From Gloeopeniophorella convolvens (lineage: Eukaryota > Basidiomycota > Agaricomycetes > Russulales): DNA of 64,000 bases. The stretch is from the NCBI GenBank assembly GCA_022496205.1, contig WTXD01000042.1, forward strand, positions 167,078 through 231,077, in the 5' to 3' direction. Within the stretch, counting starts at the first letter, position 1. Each line of letters starts with the position of its first letter. Below the pieces are notes generated by a model, which saw only the letters and a program-made list of their open reading frames with translations, had not been told where the DNA came from and did no database searches. The position numbers and the translations under genes were made by a program. Positions 55,101-64,000 of this stretch are shown here, piece after piece.

Positions 55101-55480
55101 GGCGCAATCTCTTGGTCCTCGCGCAAGCAAAAGACCATCGCCCTCAGCACCACTGAAGCCGAGTACATGGCCTTAACCGACGCTGGCAACCAAGCCGCGT
55201 GGTATCAGAGCTTTTACTCTGAGCTAGGATACAATGTTGAAGATCCAATCCTGTTGCACGGCGACAACAAAGGTTCAGTTGACCTCGCCAGCATCCAGTT
55301 ACTGGCAGGAGATCCAAACATATCCAGCTAAAGCACCACAAGATCCGCGAGTATGTTCAAAACAACGTCGTAGATCTGGTTCGCACCAAGACAGAGGACA
55401 TGGTAGCAGATGGCTTAACAAAATCACTTGCCAAATCGCGCCACTCCCTGCTCTCTGGGCAAATGGGTTTAGTAGGATGA
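52130..55480 (+). pseudogene. Copia pol (protease, integrase, RT, RNase H), multiply frameshifted
   Basis: The protease has MMDSGATH at about 52156, with a frame change right after it. Gag-pre-integrase LDLWHQRMGH lies at about 52540 and the integrase zinc-binding end CPACELARAH at about 52650. The integrase core has VHSDLAGPM (52727), LHSDRGGEY (52918) and the NG.AERFNRT region (about 53020), with another shift between them. A Pro-rich linker and the RT follow (KSKWVFKLKADG at about 54080, MDVKSAFLHGNLDEE at about 54260, catalytic YVDD at about 54524), then RNase H with YSDSSWGDN and STTEAEYMAL (about 55150). The C-terminal HKIREYV...GLTKSL segment is in another frame and ends at 55480. The domain order is diagnostic of Ty1/copia. 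At least five frame breaks make it inactive. Confidence 0.92.
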
Positions 55481-55503
55481 TGGATGTCTTGATCACGGGG
55501 GGA

Positions 55504-55988
55504 TGTTGAGACGGACAGTGTCCTGGCGGCTCTGATTAGATTAGATATGGACCTAATGATCAAGGACTATCTTATCTTGTGTACATAATGTTCTAGACTT
55601 AAGGCTGTGCTCAGCCCCACATTCGTTTCCATGTTCTGGACTATTCTAGGGCATTCCATGACCCACCTTGTACTCCGGTACCCACTCTTACTCCGTTTCA
55701 TGTGGGTCTCCTAGGCTTTCTAAGCAGTGTTTATCACATGCTATCTGTCGCTCCTTACTGTATATAAGGACCTCTTTCTTCACCTTTGTAGCCTCAGTCT
55801 TTTGACCTTCTCTGACTGAGGCAAGTACACTACTACTCCTTTCACTTCTACCTTATGCTTACTTTACCTTATAGCGTCACTTTGTGTCCTTCAGGTATTG
55901 CACTAATGTATAAGTCTTTTGACCTTCTCTGACTGAGCGTCACTTTGTGTCCTTCAGTTGTCACTCCACCCTCTGCTGCGCTTCAACA
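55504..55988 (+). repeat. 3' LTR of the Copia element
   Basis: Same ends as the 5' LTR, 485 bp, preceded by the purine tract. It lies about 350 bases upstream of the ATG of the gene at 56337 and in the same orientation. Confidence 0.94.
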
Positions 55989-56336
55989 GAGAGCGCGTAG
56001 CTGCGCCTTGTAGACAGTGGCGCAAGGGGTACCGCGTCGAGACTGTCTGAGATGCGACTGAAAGCCGCGATACGTCCGAAACGAACGATTACACCCGGAG
56101 CAAGAGGCCAGTGCGAAGGAAGGCGTTGTATGCAGAGGGAAAGAGGAAACCTCTTGATGCCTGGAGGAGCCCTCGATGCAGGCTGTGTGCCGGCCGCACG
56201 GCAGCGGTGCATTTGCAAGTGCCAGTTTCAAATTAGCCGAGGTTAGTGTCCAAATTGGCGTAAAAGCGGGCTCTACGCTCACTAACTTGACATCTCTCTT
56301 TCTCTTGCCACGTCTCAAGCCTATTGCACAGACAGG

Positions 56337-59300
56337 ATGGGTCGAAAGGGCAGCAAACATACTAAAACCCCGCAGACTCGTGAGCTCACTCCACCGCCAC
56401 CGACTCAGGTTCCCAGGGAATCTAGCCGGGAACTTACACCGCCGCCATCCACTCAAGTTCCCAAGGAACCTAGCTGGGATCCCATCTCGTCTTTCACGAG
56501 CGGCGATGGGGACTCGGCCACACCGTGCGGTGGTAAGGCTAGCGTCTTGGACCCGGTTCTCGAAGAGCCTGTCGAGGTTGAAGGTATGCTGTCAACACGA
56601 TCATCTACCGGCACGGTCACTTATGCTCACTGTGACCCATAGATCCTACCGAAGTCGCCTCGTCACAGCGTCCAATGCGCAAGACCAAGGAGAAGCTGCT
56701 GTCCAACCCAAGTCAGTGGTCGCCAAGTCTGTCAATCTTACTGACTCACGCTGTATCGAGCAGCCTGGTTGGCACCGGGGAGTAGGAAGCGGCCGAACGA
56801 AGGTTAGTATGAGGAGAACCTGGATACGGACCTCACAACTGGCCGGTACTCACCTCCTTGATGCAGCGTCCAACTACGATCGTGCTACTGGGTCTTCCGC
56901 CACCGGCCAAGCCAATAAGCGTCGGAACGTTTCTGGCACCAGCGCGGGTAGGCGTCGATTCAGGGCCTGACGTTGCGACAAGTTTCTGAACGGCCCCTGT
57001 TATTAGGCCTTATGACAGAAATGCCACCCAGTGACGCAGAAGACGCCAGGATAGTAAAGGATACTGAAGCCTTCGCTCGCAACCTGGAGGATAGGGAGCG
57101 CGAGCGCAGAGAGGCCAGGAATCAGCTATGTGAGTACAGACTACAAGCTCTAGGTATACCCGCGTATCACTGAGCCCGATGTCGCATAGCCCGTAGCCAT
57201 CCAGCGCCTGATGACGAAAGGCCCGACGATGGTCAGGTTGGCCCGGGCGACCCTATGGATGTCGACGATATCCCTGTTCCAGAAAGCGGCTCGACGACCC
57301 TAGAACTGCCCAAATCGACTTCGAAGAGCACCCGCGACGGAGGACTGCCCAAGCCTGGAAAGCATTCAGAGAGACAAGGTTCGCAGAAGAAGCACGACAA
57401 AGCCCGAGCCGAATCCAAGACAAGTCAGACAAGGCCCAACCCAAGTCCAAGAAGAAGTCGGACAAGGCCCGCAAAGGTAAGGCTAAAGATCGGGCGCACA
57501 AGGCCACCAAGAAAGCCCGTGAGGACTCCGACGACGAGGACGACGAGGATGATGGCGAAGATGACAACGATTTGGACACGGATTCAACGTCCAACAGCGA
57601 TCCGGACTCGTCTGACTCGTCGGAGTCCGACGATGATGGCGAAAGCGATGCCAACAGCGACGATGATCTTGACGATGGATTCGAGCCGCTCGCTAAGAAG
57701 TCTCGCAAGCACAAGAAAGGATCTTCCAAGAGCAAGGCTCGCCAGAAGGCAGCGAGAGCAGAAAAAGAGTCGGAGTCCAACAAGGCTAAGGCCCGCAAGC
57801 CCGCTTCGAGAAATCGGAAGTCTGGAAAGCGCAACGATGTGATAACTCACGCCGATGAGGTAAGCACTCGTTCGCACCGATCGGACCCGTCGTCTGATTG
57901 CATCACGCTCTTTGATCATTGATTCACTGTCCATTGTCATCTCGCCTGCTGTGACTTGCCGCATACCTACCCTCCACCACCCAGCAACCACGATGGAGCA
58001 GCTCCAAACGACAAGAAGAGGCTGGCCTGGCGGTCAAGAAAGGCTCCAAGAGACTCGAGAGTAAGGGCAAATCGTCGAAGGTAAGTCACCTTAGGACTAC
58101 GACTTCTGCACTGCACGCTGCCTGATGTCGCTTCCCCACCGAACGCCACTCATTCAATCACTTCCAGCGCGACAAAATCCAACACTTTTGGACTTGGACT
58201 CGGACTCGGGGACGGCAGCGACTCGGACTCGGACTCGGACTCGGATTCGAGCAGCGACTCGGACTCAGACTCGGACTCGGATTCGAGCAGCGACTCGTCC
58301 TCCGACCGCCGTCGCAGGCGCCGGTCCAAATGAAGGTGAGTGCTGACCTGCGATTGCAGAGCACATTCTCAGTGTCGTAACATTCACCCCAGGCCAGTAC
58401 AAAGAAGGCCAAGAAGTCAAGGCGCGATCATTCCTCGTCCGGGCGTTCCAAGAAGAAGGACCGTCTCGCAATCGCAAGCGCAGCCGTCATAGTTCGGCGC
58501 GCTATATGTCTGAAGACCTTTCGGAGGCCTCGACGGATGATGGGCATCGGAATCGGTATGTCAACTTCCAGCGCGCATCCAAGTTATGCGGTGTGCTCAC
58601 GTCTTCAAGCTCGGCACGCAAGCGCCGTTCTAAGAAAAAGCCGAAGATGGTACGTCGATCTGTCTCGACGCCACCCCTGCACATCCCCGCGCTGACCCGG
58701 CTTCTGCGCTCTAGGTAATCGTCAACGGCGAGAGGACCGACAAGCGCAACGCCAAGCACGACCGGTAACCTGGCTCAAGTACCCAAAGGACGGCAAACGG
58801 AAGCTCGGGAAGAAGGCCCAAGATGATCCTATCGACAGGATGATGACGAAGATGAACGATGCAACCGCAACGCATATTCTCTTCGGCTTTGCCTTCCCGG
58901 ACTTCAGCGAGCAGACACGCAATGAGTACGAGGCGGTCTGCCTCGACGTCGCGAGGGAGTATAATGCGGCCATCTACACGCGCATGCGTGATGATGGTCT
59001 TTATCGCAAACTCATCCTATCTGTCGTAAGTCCTTCTTGCAGTTCTGTGCCTCCGACCTCATACTAACACTTCTGACAGCCCATGGGTCGTATATCGATC
59101 TACCGCGGGCCGTTCAAGACGGCCGCTGAAGGGGTTGTGCGGACGCACTTCGCTATCAACCCCGCGGAGCCGGTCCCCGTCCTTGCAATCCAGAACGCCC
59201 TCACGAATCACAAATATATCTACCCTCTCGTCGACAACAGCCAGGTAAATCAGATCGCCTTGACTATGTATGCCGCGGCCTCACGTTCATAACAGAGGGC

Positions 59301-59858
59301 GTTCTCCGAGTCCGCGAAGTTCGACGACGCCGCGGAATATCTCAACCCCGCGATCAGTGAAGTGATTCACCACGAACTCTTCAGCAAGAGGGCGTACAGC
59401 GACGAGACGCAATTCGTGTCAGGTCACGAAGACTTTCCTGACGAGAAGGAGGTACCCGCGGCACTGGTGGCCCTGGCAGCGACAGCGGTGCGCCCCATAT
59501 AATATTTTCTACGCTCTGCCATACTCATTATATTGAACATAGATTCACGGCGCGATCAGCGACTTGTGCGCGCCCAAGGTGCCCAAGGCACCGAAGCGTC
59601 CCTCCAAGGAGGCTCCGAAGAAGGCTCGAAAGTCGCGAGCCCCCGGAGGATATTTCGATAGCGGGTATGCGGCTGTGTACAACGACCACCGCGACCGGCT
59701 CCGGCGGGCCCTGAACAAGGACCCTCTCGAATACCACCACCTCCTTCACGCAATCTACAAAGCCTCGAAGTGAGTTAACATTTCATCACTCCTATCCGAT
59801 TTCTGATTGTAGTTGCAGGGCCGGACCGGGTGGTGATCAGGTTGAGTCGGACTCCTAA
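56337..59858 (+). CDS. Multi-exon gene with DUF6532-like C-terminal domain
   Basis: The ATG at 56337 (CAGGATGGG) starts a Thr/Pro-rich exon. I can place introns at 56584-56642, about 56955-57010, about 57861-57984, 59026-59079, 59245-59295, 59488-59542 and 59770-59818, with others between 57.0 and 58.8 kb whose borders I am unsure of. The middle is highly charged: Lys-rich blocks and Asp/Ser runs near 57530-57700 and 58180-58310, typical of a disordered nuclear protein. The C-terminal part is folded: DRMMTKMNDATATHILFGFAFPD, SIYRGPFKTAAEGVVRTHF, a region of alternating helices, and GYAAVYNDHRDRLRRAL...YHHLLHAIYKA. That pattern resembles the basidiomycete DUF6532 domain (function unknown). A final short exon ends at a TAA at 59856-59858. 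No clear disabling mutation is visible. Confidence 0.7.
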
Positions 59859-61481
59859 GTCCATTCGAGAAGCGAGTGCGCGCGAGGCTCCGCTTTCAGC
59901 AAGATATGTGGTCAAGGGTCAGGTACTGGGTCGACTTAATACCTTTCTTGTTCATTTCATTGTTGCTCGCGTTGTTTCTCCGGCCTCTGGGTTTCATTGA
60001 TACCTTGCATAGTATACAGATCCTCGAATGCATTGCTTGATCTCCAGATCATCTATATCTGGTAGATATATCATTGTGTGATTATCAAGTGTGATAAGAT
60101 TGGAGATAGTGATAAGATATGATTATTGAGTGATTGTGATATGATAAGATTATTAGATGATAGTGATATGATAAGATTATTGGATGATAGTGATATGATC
60201 TAACCTGTCAATAGTTCAAATTGACTACAAATTGAAGATATTAGTTACAATCTTGGATAGATAGTATAAATTGGACACTCTTTTGACCATATTAATCATC
60301 TAATTAGACTGATATTGAACACTGATTGACACACATCATCGATCAATGGACTGTTCAATAGTTGCTCAATAATGTCTCAAATACTGTAAAATTGATCGGA
60401 GACCATTTCACTTTTGATTAATTTGTTTAGATTGGGCAGATTGAATATGTTAATCAAATTGGCAGATATTGAATACATTGACTTGAATTGGACAAGAGGG
60501 AAAACCCTGATGAAGGCCCGTCACGTGATAAATGGCACGGCCTGCATGCATGGTTGAGCGAAACCCTCAAAAGTTGAGCGAAAGGAGAAAGGTAGCAAAA
60601 TATATTTTCGCCATGATTCATAGCGAAACGCAAATTTCGCTCAAATGCCAGTGAATTTCACTCAATCCAGCCCTCTCAGTGAAGGGTGTGCAACAGTGCC
60701 CTTATAGGCTCTCCTTAAAATATGAGATTTTGTCAAGTGGGCTATTACTACAAATACAGGAAATATCTGTGTCATGGGCTTAGATGCAAGGTACACAAGG
60801 TTTGGCAATCCTTAGCCACTCCTTGAACCCGGAGATTTGGTGATGCTCCTGACATGGGCAGGGGATCATCCTACATGAGTCATAGTCCAAATGTGGAGCA
60901 TAGAGTGGAAAGAGGGGTAGAGACAGGGGCTCCAGCCAAATATATATCAACTTAGTGTTCATACAGCTCACATGGACTGGCCCTTCCAATCTGTGTGTCA
61001 AATTTCCTGCACCACATGCTAGGAAAGGTGCCCAAAAGGGACAGGAAATTGACTTTCGTATTGCACACACGGAAATGGCCAGGATATCTGACATTTCGGA
61101 TACATTCCCTACTTATAAAATTTGGGTCGATCTCCAGTGTCAGCCATACACGGGGGATGATAGGACAAACCGGCGCGCGACCAGACATCGCGGGAACCGG
61201 CACGGGCAGACCCGACCCCGATCGGTCCGCCAGACTGTGCTCACCGAGATTTGGCGGCTTTTGGTGATGTGGGCGCGCGTCGACAACACGCGCCTTGCGC
61301 GCGCCGCGTTCAATCAACTGAGACTAGTAGACTGTAGTCGTGTAGCAGCGGTGAAGTGAAGTGGGATATCAGCTTGGGGAGCGATAAAGATGCTCGCGGA
61401 GCCATTCGACCTCAGTGCGGAAGCAACTCATAGATCAACCCGCCGGGCGATTTAGGCGATTCGGGCAACGAGATATAGTCA
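59859..61481. other. Intergenic DNA downstream of the DUF6532-like gene
   Basis: AT-rich to about 60500, then mixed. The frames at 60780-61359 overlap on both strands and show no domain. GC-rich words (GCGCGCG) occur at about 61170-61310. Apart from the minisatellite at about 60110 nothing is recognised. Confidence 0.4.
60110..60206 (+). repeat. 27-bp minisatellite, about 3.3 copies
   Basis: Units of GATATGATAAGATTATTRGA followed by TGATAGT repeat with a 27-bp period. The first copy is more diverged. Confidence 0.75.
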
Positions 61482-61539
61482 AACCTGTCTTAAGCCATAG
61501 CCCTCGGTGGAAGCCCAAAGCTATGGCTTATGACAGGTT
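61482..61539. repeat. Hairpin at the 3' side of the pogo-type transposase
   Basis: Arms AACCTGTCTTAAGCCATAG (61482-61500) and its inverse with one mismatch (61521-61539) enclose a 20-nt loop. It is preceded by TATAGTC; the AGTCAAACCTGTC word resembles pogo/Fot-type ends next to a TA target, so this may be the transposon's left terminus. Confidence 0.5.
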
Positions 61540-61697
61540 ATGGGGTTTGGGAGGCACGGGCATGTCGGGGATCAGATAGGCGCTGGGACCGGCATCGTGA
61601 ATTATTATGAGTAGCGATTGTACTACAGAGCACTCTAAACTGTATGTTATATTGCATGGGAGTTAAAGTAATCAGTAATATTGGTTTCACGAAGCAA

Positions 61698-63513
61698 TCA
61701 GAACTCATCGAGCCTTGTCTGACGACTGAGATCAACAAGGATTGCTTCTAGCTTGCGTGCAAAGGGCTTGTTGAGGCCGGAAACGAAATCCCGAAGCGTT
61801 GACGCTGCAGACAGTGCGTCTTTGTGAGATGGCATCGCTTTGACGATGTCATCGTCGTCGGACTCGCCGCCGCGTGTCGTCGGATCGTTCGATTTCGACT
61901 GTTTCGAAACTGCGGTGTAAATCTCTATCTCTACGTCAGTTGTATCCATGATCATGATGCTATCCTCCTCGGACGGATTAAGGGCTCTTCGAGGTCCATC
62001 CGGTTGGCCCTGTGCAAGACACACATCGTTCGAGGTGTACGAGTGCATCCGAGACCTCGCGTTCGGCAGTGGATTGACCTGAGGCTGTGAGGTCGGGTCG
62101 GTCGGAGCGGAATGGTTGAGGAGTGAGAGAATAGGGACAATCACTGGCGGTGCGGGAGTATCGGAAGCAGCAGAATCATCAGGAAGGATACCTGACTTCC
62201 GCCAGCAGTTGCAGATCATTGTTGTGTCCACCTCTTGCCATGCGAGGTCAGCCAAGCGCATGGCTTCGAGGATGTTATATTGTAAATAACTGCTAGGGAG
62301 ACCTTGTTGTCGTAGTGATCAATGGCTCGACACATAAATAATGCACGATAGTGCGCCTTGAAGCATCGGATGATCCCCGCATCGGCTGGCTGGACGTGAG
62401 CGGTGAGATTGGGGGAAAAGTTTTCGACATGAATGTTGGTGAGATCATCGGGGAACATGGCCACTAAAGTTATCTTGAAGCAGTAAGATCTTCCGTTTGC
62501 TGTGTTGTAGCTTAGAATCCCAGTCACGGAGCCACTCTTGATAAAGAACGGTGGTCATCCATGCCTTCGCATTGCTTCGGTGATAGAATCCGAGTTGAGC
62601 ACCTGACTTCCGCTCGAAAGGTCGCGGCCGGTTGTATTTACTGATGACAAATGGTGGGAGTTTCTCGCTGCCATCAGCGTTCATCGTGAATGCATATGTC
62701 AGACGCTTTTTGCTCCCTTTCACCCCGGACATCTGTCTGTCCATAAGCCCTCGGTCTGGTGGCATCCTGCGGATGGTTTAGTATAGCAGTAAGTACCAAT
62801 GGCAGATGCTTTGATAGGAGCATAACTCACGCCCAGAACAGCCCCGTCTCATCCATGTTAACACATCCTTCAATTGATAACCAAGTCGCTGAATCAGCTC
62901 GCGGACGCGCTCGCGTTCATGTTCGACACTACCCGGATCTGCAGAGCCTGCTTCACCGTGACGCTTGAAGTTCTTTAAGCCACAATGCTTCTTCAGGCAT
63001 CGAGCCACCCGCCACTCATGGAAACCCGATGTCCTTCGGAATGCCTACTAGGTCTGCAAACCGTTGCCACTTCTGCTTGATGATCTCCCACTAAGATGAA
63101 CACCATCAAACATGGCTTTTGCGATCCAGAGCTCGAGCATTTCATCGACTGCTGGATTCTCGGTCTGCTTGACATGCTTTGTCAACCAGTTCGTCCGCCG
63201 CTAGCTCCTCTGTGTACTGCTTGCGGTACTTCCCTCTATCTTAAGCCAGGATGAGATCAAAGGCTGCTTGATGCGAAGGTCCGGGTATAGTGGGGCCCAG
63301 TGCTCAGCTGTTTTGACCTGCGATTCGCCTGCGCGTGATGCCAGTCTAGAATCTCTATCTTCTGGCTCAACGTCACATTCGGTTTCCACCAGTGGAAGTG
63401 GTGGGATCTTGCGAGGACCTTTCTGTTTGGGTTCCTTGCGCTCTATGGGCCCTACGGTAATCGTGGCCAACATATGAGTGTATAGCCACACTGTGACCAG
63501 CAACGGACACATT
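61698..63513 (-). pseudogene. Pogo-type DDE transposase, decayed by frameshifts
   Basis: The N-terminal helix-turn-helix ends in YPDLRIKQPLISSWLK (about 63245-63290). A CENP-B-like DNA-binding region is spread over several frames (NPAVDEMLELWIAKAMFDGVHLS, then QRFADLVGIPKD...FKRHGEAGSADP). The catalytic domain has MDETGLFW (about 62835-62860), a 64-bp intron (62767-62830, GTGAGT..CAG), PPDRGLM, LLLQDNFSGH (about 62475) and VQPADAGIIRCFKAHYR (about 62340-62390), supplying the three catalytic Asp residues of a DDD triad. The segment LEAMRLADLAWQEV...CWRKSGILP follows. Frame breaks include a missing base before MDETG, an extra C after FSGHV and one near 62270. It ends at 61698. Confidence 0.85.
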
Positions 63514-63596
63514 TTCTCTTATTTCCCACTAAACCTAGCCCAGCCCACCTCTCAAGCCCTTCCACAAGTAGCTTTTGATGTTCTGTCAATCGTTGA

Positions 63597-64000
63597 TGTT
63601 GAGACGGACAGGACTCAGGACAGGAAGGACGTCTCTGATTAGATTAGATAAGGGACTCGGTGATCTGCGAGCTATCTGATCTACAATGTATATGACATCA
63701 TTATGTTCTAGCCCCTAAGGCTGTACCTACTTTCGTTCCTGTTCTAGATTCTTCCGGGCCTTCCATGACCCACATGCAGTTCTGGGTTGACCCACCTGCA
63801 GTTCCGGTCGACCCACTTTAGTTCCGCTTTCACATGGGTCTCTGGTTATACATGTTGCTGTTGTTTATCACATGCAAACCACACTCCTTTTGTGTATATA
63901 AAGGACGCTGTTTCGCCCTTGTAGCCTCAGTCTGTTGACTTCACTGAGTGAGGCAAGTACTTTACTTCCAGAACTTCCACTTGCGCTACCTAGTTACTTT
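63597..64000 (+). mobile_element. LTR family A2, continues past the right edge
   Basis: It begins TGTTGAGACGGACAGGACTC and matches 36811 onward, including TATATAAAGGACGC near 63896, up to the window end. Whether it is solo or the 5' LTR of a full element cannot be seen. Confidence 0.92.

Larger units (their letters stand above)
49831..55988 (+). mobile_element. Full-length Copia-type retrotransposon (family A LTRs)
   Basis: It has a 5' LTR (49831-50316), primer site, a 0.9-kb leader, gag, pol in the Copia order (protease, integrase, RT, RNase H), a purine tract (ACGGGGGGA) and a 3' LTR (55504-55988). The two LTRs differ at roughly ten positions, mostly transitions, so the insertion is not recent. 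Flanks CACTG and GAGAG do not form a duplication, so the ends may derive from recombination between copies. It supplied or shares ancestry with the many solo LTRs of family A in the window. Confidence 0.92.

Noticed and set aside
57253..57834. 193-codon Ser-rich minus frame opposite the DUF6532-like gene
   Set aside because: Antisense of Asp/Ser and Lys repeats of the real gene.

Overview
This 64 kb window looks like a transposon graveyard from a filamentous basidiomycete, most likely an Agaricomycete. The reasons are introns of about 50-64 bp with GT..AG ends, a multi-exon gene resembling the basidiomycete DUF6532 family, TTAGGG-type telomeric repeats, and a mixture of Ty3, Ty1/copia, Helitron, hAT, mariner-like and pogo elements. 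I cannot name the species. Nearly all sequence belongs to mobile elements at various stages of decay. No tRNA or rRNA gene was recognised.

Layout. 1-8 kb: a coiled-coil ORF1/gag-like protein running off the left edge, several solo LTRs (two nested in one another), a non-autonomous Helitron, GC-rich non-coding DNA and interstitial TTAGGG repeats. 8.3-10.5 kb: a dead Ty3 pol broken by two solo LTRs. 10.5-17.7 kb: a decayed Rep-helicase Helitron joined head-to-tail to a shorter relative, each carrying nested LTRs. 17.7-21.5 kb: a hAT-type element with an 8-bp target duplication; it carries a long-armed TA-flanked foldback element and splits an older repeat whose empty site is preserved at 37.8 kb. 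21.8-22.5, 38.2-39.2 and 40.5-41.2 kb: arrays of tandem DNA hairpins sharing a fixed right-hand module. 22.5-29.2 kb: the 5' half of a minus-strand Ty3 element with an extra long ORF before gag. 29.2-36.8 kb: an unrecognised block with three minus-strand intron-containing genes and nine copies of a 17-bp palindrome. 39.4-49.8 kb: Ty3 fragments, one nearly complete pol, and more solo LTRs. 49.8-56.0 kb: a full-length but mutated Copia element. 56.3-59.9 kb: a multi-intron gene with an acidic/basic middle and a DUF6532-like C-terminus, the best candidate for a living host gene. 61.5-63.6 kb: a decayed pogo-type transposase. 63.6 kb onward: the start of another Copia-family LTR.

Several insertions can be put in order because LTRs interrupt other elements with perfect 5-bp duplications. 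In many reading frames the damage is a TGA or TAG where a CGA or CAG codon would keep the frame, suggesting C-to-T decay, whereas the pogo gene is broken mainly by single-base indels. The two things I find hardest to explain with known families are the hairpin-array element and the palindrome-rich 29-36 kb gene block.
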